NCBI GenBank assembly: GCA_025463055.1
Contig: JAOAPV010000052.1
Span: 1 to 39,975, forward strand
DNA: 39,975 nucleotides
Origin: Candidatus Acidiferrum typicum
GTDB lineage: Bacteria > Acidobacteriota > Terriglobia > Acidiferrales > UBA7541
Direction: 5' to 3'
Positions 33,300-39,975 of the stretch are shown here, piece after piece. Within the stretch, counting starts at the first letter, position 1; each line of letters opens with the position of its first letter. Below the pieces are notes generated by a model. It did no database searches. It was not told the origin of the DNA and was given only the letters and a program-made list of their open reading frames with translations. A program made the position numbers and the translations under genes.

Positions 33300-34631
33300 T
33301 CAATCCGGCAATGGCTCGTTCCGAGTTTCCTGTGCGAACGGAATGATCAGCAGTCCAAGCCCAAAGGCGATCGCTGTGTACGCTACAGGTTTCCCGATTG
33401 TACCTACATGACGAACCATTGCACCGATCAGAAAATTCACACCGGCTCCAACAAACCTTCCGAAAGAGGTCGCAAACGAAAACGCCGTTGCGCGAACGGA
33501 AGTGTCGTACTGTTCTGGAAGCCAAAGACTGAACAATGCGAAGTTTCCGCCAAAAAATCCCAGGAAAAACAAGCAGGCTAGGAACGGCCTTAGTCCATTT
33601 GCAACGTAGAAAACCCAGCCGAAAGTCAAAAAAATAAACACGCACATTCCCGCGAAATATATTGCCAGCGTTTTCTTGCGTCCGAAGCTCTCCGCCAGAA
33701 TCGGGACCGCAAGGCAACCGAGTATGGTGCCGATGGAAAGGATTACGGTTCCCAATGAGGCCGTCTTGGACGCCTCGGCTATTGTCATGCCAGCCTTCTT
33801 GGCCAGGGTGATGATCGCAGTGGGCTCATAGACCGATCCAGCCCACAATCCGATGATTGCGACCGTGAGTAAAGCGGCATTTACGATCGTTCTCTTGCGG
33901 TATTTCGGACCAAAAATACCCCCGCCCGTCCGTTTGTCCAAACCTTCGTCAGTCCGTCGCTTCCAACGCGCGGGCTCCTTTACCCGAAGCGTGATGACCA
34001 ACGAAACAAGCACAGGCGAGAGGCCACACAGAAACATCGCTCGCCAACCAAATCGAGCACCGATCGTATAATTCAGCGCAGCAGCGATGAAAAATCCGAA
34101 GTAGTACCCGGTTTGCAAATATCCCGCGCCCATTTTGCGCCGGTCTTCAGGCCACGCTTCCGCCACATAAGTGCCTGCAAGCGCCCACTCCCCTCCTATC
34201 CCGATGCCGGCCAGCAGGCGGAAAAGCGCGAGTTCCCAAACATTTTGTGCCCAAGCTGCCGCACCAGTGAAAAGCGCATAAGCAAAAACCGTCGCCGCAA
34301 GCACACGAGTGCGACCGAAGCGGTCCGCCAAAGGTCCCCAGATGAAGGAAAAGCCCCAGCCGACCAGAAACAATGCAAAAAGGATGGAACCGGCGAGGCC
34401 AACATTTTCCGGTGTATTCGCCATCCCTGATTTCGGCAGCAGTTCCGTCAGTGCCGGGCTCAGCACCAATGCATAAATGAACGAGTCCATCCCATCAAGG
34501 GTCCATCCCGTCCATGCAGCCCAAAATCCGGTGACCTGTTCCGCTGTCAGTTTTGTGCGGTGCTCGCGCAGCGATCGAACGAGGATAGTCTCGATGCAAC
34601 CTCCTGAGGCCGCGACGATCTGAGCCAACAC
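33300..34631 (-). CDS. MFS transporter (sugar/carboxylate-proton symporter group)
   Basis: Twelve-helix major facilitator protein: FWAAWTGWTLDGMDSFIYALVL (helix 1 with the D-G-x-D signature of aromatic-acid, sialate and dicarboxylate symporters), WGPLADRFGRTRVL (loop 2-3 motif), LLAGIGIGGEWALAGTYVAE, a central basic loop, and SFGRKKTL in the loop 8-9. 443 residues from a GTG at 34631. The start is doubtful: a perfect AGGAGG (34602-34607 on the + strand as CCTCCT) lies about ten codons inside, four bases before an in-frame ATC. Substrate is not readable; pairing with malonyl-CoA decarboxylase suggests malonate. Confidence 0.9.
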   Translation of the reverse strand: MLAQIVAASGGCIETILVRSLREHRTKLTAEQVTGFWAAWTGWTLDGMDSFIYALVLSPALTELLPKSGMANTPENVGLAGSILFALFLVGWGFSFIWGPLADRFGRTRVLAATVFAYALFTGAAAWAQNVWELALFRLLAGIGIGGEWALAGTYVAEAWPEDRRKMGAGYLQTGYYFGFFIAAALNYTIGARFGWRAMFLCGLSPVLVSLVITLRVKEPARWKRRTDEGLDKRTGGGIFGPKYRKRTIVNAALLTVAIIGLWAGSVYEPTAIITLAKKAGMTIAEASKTASLGTVILSIGTILGCLAVPILAESFGRKKTLAIYFAGMCVFIFLTFGWVFYVANGLRPFLACLFFLGFFGGNFALFSLWLPEQYDTSVRATAFSFATSFGRFVGAGVNFLIGAMVRHVGTIGKPVAYTAIAFGLGLLIIPFAQETRNEPLPD

Positions 34632-34855
34632 CTCAAATGCTAGAAGCCCAACGCAAGCATTATTTCGCAGCCTGCGGGCTGAAGTCTATCGCAGCCACAG
34701 CCAGGCCTTATTAAACGAGCATTAATTGGTATTTATCATCGAGCACAATTTCAGCGGGATCTTGGACGCCGAGAAGATGAAGCAGTGCTTGTGGGTGCGT
34801 CCCATCATGGTGAAAACTACGGCGGAAGGTTATGTCCTCGGTTCTCGGAGAATCG

Positions 34856-35466
34856 ATGGAACCATTCCTTATTATGCGGATTAGCTCTTCGCCTTTGGTC
34901 TTGTTTCTCACTCTGCTAGCGATGACGCTTATCCTGCACGTCGTCTTCGTTTGGCTATGGCCCCTTAGGGACGTTACGTTGAAATACGTAGACTATGTTT
35001 GGCTCTCCGTAGCAGCAATAGGAGCGTTTGCTGCGAGCGCAAAGGGCGGGCAGTTTATCGCGGCGAATCAGCTCAACAGATTTCATATGACTTTCTGCGT
35101 CGCGACATCAAAAGTGTTCGCCCCGTGATTTTAACGATATTCAACAGGCCCTGCAGCAAATGTGTAGGCAGTATAAGAATCTCGACGCACAGATACCCGC
35201 CTCGGTGCAAACCTCCGTTTCGTCCTCTAAGCGAGCTAAATTTTCACCCGCCAATCGCAGACCCAAAATATTCGCAATATTCGCAACACGAAATCGAAGG
35301 GCTCAACCAAGACGTAGCTTTATACGACGAGAATCTTTCAATCTATCAGCAACTGATTAAAGAAAGGGACGCTTCGAGTTGGGAAGACGTGTGTAGCGCA
35401 CTAGGCCCTTTCCTACTTGCGCTTGCCATCGCCGTTCGCGTTATGAAGACGTCGGGGAGATTATGA
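34856..35466 (+). pseudogene. Frame-broken small membrane-protein gene
   Basis: ATG 34856 has GGAG five bases upstream and opens a two-helix protein (LVLFLTLLAMTLILHVVFVWLW and VWLSVAAIGAFAASAKG). At about 35085 coherent sequence leaves this frame (which stops at 35126-35128) and continues as ISYDFLRRDIKS in the next frame, then RDFNDIQQALQQMCRQYKN in the third (about 35124-35225), then LNQDVALYDENLSIYQQL and a final membrane-like LGPFLLALAIAVRV ending at TGA 35464. Sensible, protein-like text across three frames implies at least three indels. No family recognised. Alternatively these are unrelated short ORFs, or the assembly has errors here. Confidence 0.5.
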
Positions 35467-35523
35467 ATGCAAAACGAAAGTCAAATCCTCAACCGCCTAG
35501 ATATGTAGGTCAGGAGAAATACA

Positions 35524-35646
35524 ATGGCCGCGAAAGATTACATCGACCCGAAACGTTATTTCGGCGACCCTGAAGGCAACATTCACCGCATGGGCGATGA
35601 AGACGGCGAGCAGAGGCAAGCCGTCAATTTGTGCGTTTTTGGTTGA
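35524..35646 (+). CDS. Small hypothetical protein (40 aa)
   Basis: ATG 35524 with AGGAG seven bases upstream, reading AAKDYIDPKRYFGDPEGNI and HRMGDEDGEQRQAVN. Hydrophilic, acidic, no family recognised. It ends 12 bases before the 3' end of the convergent tRNA-Ser gene. A second short frame (35463-35572) starts by ATGA at the end of the broken gene upstream but has no comparable quality. Confidence 0.4.
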   Translation: MAAKDYIDPKRYFGDPEGNIHRMGDEDGEQRQAVNLCVFG

Positions 35647-35658
35647 GTTTTAGCGATA

Positions 35659-35748
35659 TGGCGGAGGAGGAGGGATTTGAACCCCCGAGACCCTTTCGGG
35701 TCTAACGGTTTTCAAGACCGCCGGTTTCAACCGCTCACCCACTCCTCC
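35659..35748 (-). tRNA. tRNA-Ser (anticodon UGA)
   Basis: Read on the - strand: acceptor GGAGGAG pairs with CTCCTCC, discriminator G and encoded CCA follow; D-arm GAGCGGTTGAAACC; anticodon arm GCGGT-CTTGAAA-ACCGT with anticodon TGA; long variable arm with stem GACCC/GGGTC around GAAA, typical of class II serine tRNAs; T-arm GGGGG-TTCAAAT-CCCTC. 90 bases. Its 3' end faces the insertion and is duplicated at 31494-31516. Confidence 0.97.
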
Positions 35749-36027
35749 ATAGGAAAGTCTATCAGTTACGAGGCCATGCGGGAACTTCGTGGGTCGATAC
35801 TTGTAAGAAATTCGATTTTTGGTGAAGTCACGCTGGCGGTATTGGCGATTTTTGGCTGGTTGAATTTCATTCTTCACTGCACTGGCAACTTTGTCACCAC
35901 GGATCCGACGGCGCGAATGGATTTATCCACCGCCAGATCCGAGATGACACAACATTCGGAAGCGATCGTTCAGGCGCTGGCTCGCACTTCTTGATCGGCC
36001 GAGCGAGCCAGAAGAACGCACCCGGCG

Positions 36028-37311
36028 CTATCGCGTTGCGAGCGATACCGAAGGATCATTGGAATCCAATCGCAGGAAAATCGGAGTGTGCGCCGGCAGT
36101 TCGACGTTTGAACCTTTAGTAATGAATGCATCGCAAAGTCTCTTTGCGGCGCCAAAGTATCCAAATCCGATTGCTGTGCCTACAGATGCCTGCGCCGCGC
36201 CGGCACCCAGCAAGCCGAAGCCTTTCCGGCCTTCGCCGGATCGAGACCATGCTGTCTTCTGCAGAGTCGAGTCTGCAACTGCTCTCGATGGGCCTATAAG
36301 TGAAACGGGAGCGAGAACCCGCGCGAAGGTCGAAGTCGTAGCCTTAATTTCGCCTTCTTTCCCGACGTCCAAACCTTCCGAACTCTGGGCTTGAATGCCC
36401 CCGACAGTTGAATGGATATCTCTTGTCGTGCCGTCCGGCATCTGGATTGAGCGGAATGCAAACACGATGCTACCGTTTTTCTTCATCCACCCCGCGGAGG
36501 AGGCTTTCCGTACCGTCCCGGTGATTCTAGTCCCGGCGGGATAGAGCAGTTGATGATCCGCCTGGTAGTACGGCTGCGAAACAATGGCCTCGATTTGCGA
36601 GCCCGCCGTGGACGTACTTGAGTTGATGGGGGTCAAAAGGTGAAGGTGGAGGTAGTCACTCGCTTGCAAAGACGCCGGATTGGGCTGAACCGGCACAAGT
36701 ACAGTCAGAGGTTCGAGCAGGGCGGTGTCAAAGACAGTTCCTTGATCGATGTATTCCGGGTGGTAGGGCAAGCTGGTTACGACGGCTTCGCCCAATCGCT
36801 GCAGCTTATTCGGTTCTCGCAGCGGGGCCATAGCGCCTTTGAGTTTTTGGCGGACTCCGGGACGCTGTGCCTTGGGAAGATATCGCGAATTTGCGACACG
36901 ACCAAGGCCGACAGCGGAATCACTGTGAATCGGTAGCGTCGTTCCATCGGAAAGGACCAGTTGATCAAAGGTCACGTGCGCGGTCTTAGGCGGAGTAAAG
37001 TCGCCGGACAGGAGTCTTCCGGCACGCATGCGCATCGGAGCCGTACTAATTGCGGCAACATGCCCCTTGATCGTCGAGCCCACGGGGATCGCGAGATCTT
37101 CTCCGGCGTAGACCGGCTCTATCAGCTTGGCGGTGATGGGTTGGCCTGGAGCTTTGAGACGCACTCCTTTTTCGAGTGCGGCACGGAAATCATTGCCGGG
37201 TTTTACAACTAAAGTTTTCGTTTCGGGGCTTGTCTCTTGTGCGCGCACTGGAATGGCCGTGAGGCCCAAGACTGAATAGGAAAGCAAAACCAACACAACG
37301 CTGCATTTCAT
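36028..37311 (-). CDS. Secreted protein of TrbI/VirB10-like beta-barrel type, unknown function
   Basis: ATG 37311 has GAGGA five bases upstream and starts a signal peptide (MKCSVVLVLLSYSVLGLTA ... VRAQE). The mature part has two similar beta modules: KAPGQPITAKLIEPVYAGEDLAIPVGSTIKGHV and a second with LLYPAGTRITGTVRKASSAG and SIVFAFRSIQMPDGTTRDIH. The 'PVG(T/S)xIxGxV' unit is the same as in the C-terminal domain of TrbI/VirB10, but no type IV secretion genes are nearby and such stand-alone proteins are common in Acidobacteriota. 428 residues, ending in a hydrophilic tail. It lies downstream of the histidine kinase gene on the same strand with a 264-base gap, so it probably has its own promoter. 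Confidence 0.7.
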   Translation of the reverse strand: MKCSVVLVLLSYSVLGLTAIPVRAQETSPETKTLVVKPGNDFRAALEKGVRLKAPGQPITAKLIEPVYAGEDLAIPVGSTIKGHVAAISTAPMRMRAGRLLSGDFTPPKTAHVTFDQLVLSDGTTLPIHSDSAVGLGRVANSRYLPKAQRPGVRQKLKGAMAPLREPNKLQRLGEAVVTSLPYHPEYIDQGTVFDTALLEPLTVLVPVQPNPASLQASDYLHLHLLTPINSSTSTAGSQIEAIVSQPYYQADHQLLYPAGTRITGTVRKASSAGWMKKNGSIVFAFRSIQMPDGTTRDIHSTVGGIQAQSSEGLDVGKEGEIKATTSTFARVLAPVSLIGPSRAVADSTLQKTAWSRSGEGRKGFGLLGAGAAQASVGTAIGFGYFGAAKRLCDAFITKGSNVELPAHTPIFLRLDSNDPSVSLATR

Positions 37312-37487
37312 AGTGTCCTCATCTCGTATCAAGTTTCGGGCGCATTCCCGGCACGCGACCGCCCTGCGTTCGAGGAACTTAGCCAGACGTTACGTGGACG
37401 GGACCCGGAGTGCGGCGAGGATATGTGTACGTTATGTAAGGAATTGAATGGAACCCAATCTTTAGACGAGCGAGATTATTTTCCGCC

Positions 37488-37515
37488 CCGTAAAGTCAAG
37501 GGTGTGAATTTACGG
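37488..37515. promoter_or_regulatory. Inverted repeat CCGTAAA-N14-TTTACGG in the kinase/TrbI-like intergenic region
   Basis: Perfect 7-base arms separated by 14 bases, about 177 bases upstream of the secreted-protein start at 37311. The GTAAA cores resemble half-sites of OmpR/CpxR-type regulators, but in inverted rather than tandem order. Function unknown. Confidence 0.3.
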
Positions 37516-37575
37516 CACGTACTTCTGAGGTATTTAGTATCGAAACTCATGTGTCGCGGTCGCGATACGAACGCC

Positions 37576-39009
37576 TTATAGTGAGGTGCTATGCTCGGGC
37601 CTTAAGTGCACATCTTCGTGAGAGGCCACGTCGTACGCGACAGGCAACTGGACAATAATTTCGAAGCCCGCAGGCCGAACGTTCTTGGCACGAATTGTAC
37701 CGCGGTGCAAACGAATCGCTTCCGAAGCAATGGCGAGCCCCAGACCATTTCCTCCCGTCGCTTCGCCCTCCGCGTTGATTCGATAGAAGGGTTGAAATAT
37801 AGCCTGAAGAGAATCTTCCGGAACCCCGGGACCATGATCCCGGACAGAGAGAAATGCCAGCGGTTCCGGAGCACTTCGATCAACTTCCAGAACGATCTGG
37901 ACATCGCTTCCCGGCGGCGTGAAGCGGACTGCATTGCGAATAATATTTTCACAAGCGCTTCTAAGAGCATGAGGATCGGCATTCCGGAGAATGATCAAAC
38001 CGGTTGTCTGAAGACTCACGGATTTGCCCAGGGCTTGTGCTTCGAAGTTCGCATCAGCCGTCGCTTCCTCCACGAGTTGAGCGAGGTCCACGTCTTCATT
38101 CTCCGCGGAGGAAAACCCGGATTCCAGGCGTGAGAGCGTCAGAAGCTGTCCCATTAGCAGATCGATTCTGACAACATCACGATCCAGACGCTGAAAGAGC
38201 TCATCGGAATCAGCGGAGGAACGATTTCGTAGAAGAGCCAGAGAGAGATTAATGCGAGCTAGTGGAGAGCGCAGTTCATGCGATACCGAGTTCAGAAGGT
38301 TCTTTTGCGTTTGGATCAGTGAGTCAAGACGGCTAACCATCGAGTCGAAGTCTTTTGCGAGAGGTGCCAACTCGTCAAAGCGCCGAGAAACGGAAGACGG
38401 CACTCGCGCTTTGAGATCTCCTTGCGCGACTTTTCTAGCAGTCGCCTGAATACTGTGGATGGGGGAGGCAATATGATACGCAAGCCCGAAGCAAAGTAAG
38501 GTGACCAGAAGGATCAGGGAAATGCTAAAAGGAAGGCCCTCCCGCCACAGTATTTCTCCTATCTGGCGCAACTCGGACTTCATGTAGAGCATTAGTATGT
38601 AGGGATGCCCTGAGGAAGAGACAAACTTGTAGGCTGCGATATGGCCTCGAAGTACGACGAGTTGACCGTCTTTTGCCGCGTGCGCAGCTCGAAGACCGTC
38701 GTCTGATAGCGGGCGCGCCAGCACATCTTTGTAGAATCCGTCGAGCAAGAAGAGTTGCCGTTCGCGGTTGCGAAGATTGCTCTGCGAAAAACGAGCAAAC
38801 GCCTCAGGGCCGCCCGATTCATATGCCTTAGCGGCCTCTGCCGCCATGATAGGCGCAACCGTCGCATACATGTTTGGAGCTGAGGAGACCTGCCTCATGG
38901 CCGTGAGGCGACTGCCCAGAAGCACGATAGCGATCATGCCCCAGGCAGTCAGCCAATACCAAAAAAAGATCTTCAAAAAGAGCCGGTACATCGGCACTCT
39001 GGCTCTCAT
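37576..39009 (-). CDS. CpxA-like sensor histidine kinase
   Basis: Membrane sensor kinase: first membrane helix MYRLFLKIFFWYWLTAWGMI (the CpxA-like opening), periplasmic domain of about 130 residues, second helix FSISLILLVTLLCFGLAYHI, HAMP (SPIHSIQATARKVAQGDLKAR), HisKA with phosphorylated His in NSVSHELRSPLARI, then N box ENIIRNAVRFTPPG, DHGPGVPED and GNGLGLAIASEAIRLH (G2). Start choice is open: ATG 39009 is given; ATG 38991 fits CpxA homologs best and GTG 39072 is the longest frame. The cognate regulator is transcribed divergently from 39527, not in the usual single operon. Possible autoregulatory site at 39121-39137. Confidence 0.92.
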   Translation of the reverse strand: MRARVPMYRLFLKIFFWYWLTAWGMIAIVLLGSRLTAMRQVSSAPNMYATVAPIMAAEAAKAYESGGPEAFARFSQSNLRNRERQLFLLDGFYKDVLARPLSDDGLRAAHAAKDGQLVVLRGHIAAYKFVSSSGHPYILMLYMKSELRQIGEILWREGLPFSISLILLVTLLCFGLAYHIASPIHSIQATARKVAQGDLKARVPSSVSRRFDELAPLAKDFDSMVSRLDSLIQTQKNLLNSVSHELRSPLARINLSLALLRNRSSADSDELFQRLDRDVVRIDLLMGQLLTLSRLESGFSSAENEDVDLAQLVEEATADANFEAQALGKSVSLQTTGLIILRNADPHALRSACENIIRNAVRFTPPGSDVQIVLEVDRSAPEPLAFLSVRDHGPGVPEDSLQAIFQPFYRINAEGEATGGNGLGLAIASEAIRLHRGTIRAKNVRPAGFEIIVQLPVAYDVASHEDVHLRPEHSTSL

Positions 39010-39120
39010 CTTGAGGAGTCTTGCTTGAAGATTAAGAGGCAAGAGTCTTCCTTCCTGATCAGCGGTTCTCACTTGGATGTATACAATACAACCCGGCTTC
39101 CGAATAGCGCTCCAGCCTCG

Positions 39121-39137
39121 CCTTACAAATCCTTACA
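39121..39137 (-). promoter_or_regulatory. CpxR-box-like tandem repeat upstream of the kinase gene
   Basis: On the - strand TGTAAGGATTTGTAAGG: two GTAAG cores exactly ten bases apart (one helical turn), matching the layout of the E. coli CpxR box GTAAA-N5-GTAAA. It lies upstream of all possible kinase starts (49 bases before GTG 39072, 112 before ATG 39009), as expected for positive autoregulation. Confidence 0.5.
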
Positions 39138-39484
39138 GGCCCTCTACGCTTTCTAACTGCAGCTTCCGCAGCCTCCCGGTATCCTGAATCTGAACGAACC
39201 GGCTAGTGGTGGATTCCGCAACATGCACACCAGCATTGGCATTGTCGGAGCTAGCTGTAGGATGCTCGATTGACCTACTTGAATACCCCTAATGGGCATC
39301 TAGCTAACCTCCATTTCTTTCACCCGTTGACAGAACAACCAGGGAAAGTGCCGTTTGAGGCTGAGTGGCCGAATTTCATACCGAGGAACGGATTGTAGGT
39401 GACCTGTCCCCTCTAAGTTGCATCGTATCGTTTACCGGAACGCGGCATAGCACGGTCGGAAAAAGCAATTTTTTAGGATTTTTT

Positions 39485-39498
39485 GGACAGGCCTGTCC
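39485..39498. promoter_or_regulatory. 14-base perfect palindrome upstream of the response regulator
   Basis: GGACAGGCCTGTCC, perfectly self-complementary, 28 bases before ATG 39527 and directly after a T-rich run. It could be an operator or a hairpin in the leader. A related half (ACCTGTCCCC) occurs at 39402-39411. Confidence 0.4.
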
Positions 39499-39526
39499 TG
39501 GTTCAACGAGATTCGTCGGAGTCGTC

Positions 39527-39975
39527 ATGGACGATAAGAGCACATCGACTGCAAACGCCAGGGAAGTTGCCGGTAGGACGACGCAGCAGCTTAAACCGAA
39601 TCTGCTCATAGTGGATGACGACCGCGAACTCTGCGAAGTCCTGAAGCGCTATCTCGAGGCGGAGGGTTTCTGCGTGTCGTTTGCGCATACGGGCGACGCT
39701 GGCGCAAAGGCGGCGATAGAGGGCAGTTTCGAGCTAATCGTGCTGGACGTCATGTTGCCGGACAAGAAGGGATTTAGCGTTCTCAAGGACATTCGACAGC
39801 GCGCGCGGACCCCGGTTCTGATGCTGACTGCAAGGGGCGAAGAGTTTGACCGCATCCTCGGGTTGGAACTCGGCGCCGACGACTACATGGCAAAGCCGTT
39901 CAACCCCCGTGAACTCGCGGCAAGAATTTCTGCCATTCTCCGCAGGTCGGGCTGGCAATCCGATAACAAGAACGG
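39527..39975 (+). CDS. CpxR/OmpR-type response regulator, 3' truncated by window edge
   Basis: ATG 39527 has GGAG five bases upstream. After a 23-residue hydrophilic leader not usual in the family comes a receiver domain: LLIVDDDRE (acidic pair), phospho-acceptor Asp74 in LIVLDVMLP, Thr in LMLTARGEEFDRI, and Lys in GADDYMAKPFNPRELAARI. The frame is open at the right edge after SGWQSDN, where the linker to a winged-helix DNA-binding domain would begin. It is the evident partner of the divergent CpxA-like kinase. Confidence 0.92.
   Translation, partial: MDDKSTSTANAREVAGRTTQQLKPNLLIVDDDRELCEVLKRYLEAEGFCVSFAHTGDAGAKAAIEGSFELIVLDVMLPDKKGFSVLKDIRQRARTPVLMLTARGEEFDRILGLELGADDYMAKPFNPRELAARISAILRRSGWQSDNKN

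Larger units (their letters stand above)
39073..39526. other. Divergent intergenic region between histidine kinase and response regulator
   Basis: 454 bases containing the tandem GTAAG element (39121-39137) near the kinase and a 14-base palindrome (39485-39498) near the regulator. No ORF of note. T-rich stretches (39470-39484) precede the palindrome. Promoters for both genes must lie here, but I cannot place -35/-10 boxes with confidence. Confidence 0.6.

Noticed and set aside
34711-34911. - strand frame of 66 codons (ends DDKYQLMLV)
   Set aside because: Moderately protein-like but overlaps the start of the + strand membrane-protein gene and has no recognisable domain or ribosome-binding site; left out for lack of support.
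35776-35994. + strand frame of 72 codons after the tRNA gene, with one hydrophobic segment
   Set aside because: Weak ribosome-binding site, lies in the tRNA promoter region and ends just before a convergent gene; no family resemblance. Cannot be excluded.
36028-37311. Type IV secretion (TrbI/VirB10) gene as evidence for conjugation
   Set aside because: Only the beta-module wording matches; no other secretion, relaxase or coupling genes are present.
1-39975. CRISPR array, riboswitch or rRNA
   Set aside because: No regularly spaced short repeats, no recognisable riboswitch cores and no rRNA sequence seen on either strand.

Overview
The window reads as one long surface-polysaccharide locus (about 1-31.4 kb, every gene on the + strand), then a small tRNA-associated insertion (31.5-35.75 kb, genes mostly on the - strand), then ordinary backbone carrying an envelope-stress-type two-component system (36-40 kb). 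Protein style (TonB-C 'YP..A' tails, a TrbI-like secreted protein, a CpxA-like kinase, the repeat family at 29.8-31.4 kb) together with moderately high GC suggests a soil-type Acidobacteriota (Terriglobia-like). This is inference from familiarity, not from a marker gene.

Locus front end (1-7.5 kb): the C-terminal half of a BY-type tyrosine kinase, a PglC/WbaP-type initiating sugar-phosphate transferase, a DegT-type sugar aminotransferase, an outer-membrane polysaccharide export (OPX) protein, an odd degenerate-MPN/TonB-C fusion, and a membrane-anchored FlaA1/CapD-type nucleotide-sugar dehydratase.

Sialic-acid-like core (7.5-15.4 kb): NeuB-type synthase, NeuC-type 2-epimerase and NeuA-type CMP-transferase make a CMP-nonulosonic acid (NulO). 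Between synthase and epimerase sit a MaoC-SDR fusion, a dedicated acyl carrier protein, a GNAT-type acyltransferase and a polysaccharide deacetylase. I read this as an ACP-dependent acyl-decoration module for the nonulosonate, possibly giving a 3-hydroxyacyl or crotonyl-type group. The SDR half lacks the catalytic Tyr (Phe instead), which makes the chemistry an open question. This is the best candidate for an undescribed system here.

Export and assembly (15.3-29.7 kb): ABC-2 permease and Wzt-type ATPase with a C-terminal glycan-binding-type extension, split by an AsnB-type amidotransferase; three methyltransferases, two of them tandem paralogs; five glycosyltransferases; one Wzy/WaaL-type membrane protein. 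No Wzx flippase is visible. The run ends with a secreted protein built from two near-identical repeats exactly 900 bp apart.

Insertion (31.5-35.75 kb): an intact tRNA-Ser(UGA) on the - strand at 35.7 kb has its last 22 bases (plus one flanking base) copied at 31.5 kb. Between the copies lie a probable serine-recombinase tail, an MFS transporter-malonyl-CoA decarboxylase operon, a frame-broken membrane-protein gene and a 40-codon ORF.

Backbone (36-40 kb): a secreted TrbI-like protein and a CpxA-type histidine kinase on the - strand, with a divergent CpxR-type regulator running off the right edge. A tandem GTAAG-N5-GTAAG element upstream of the kinase resembles a CpxR box.
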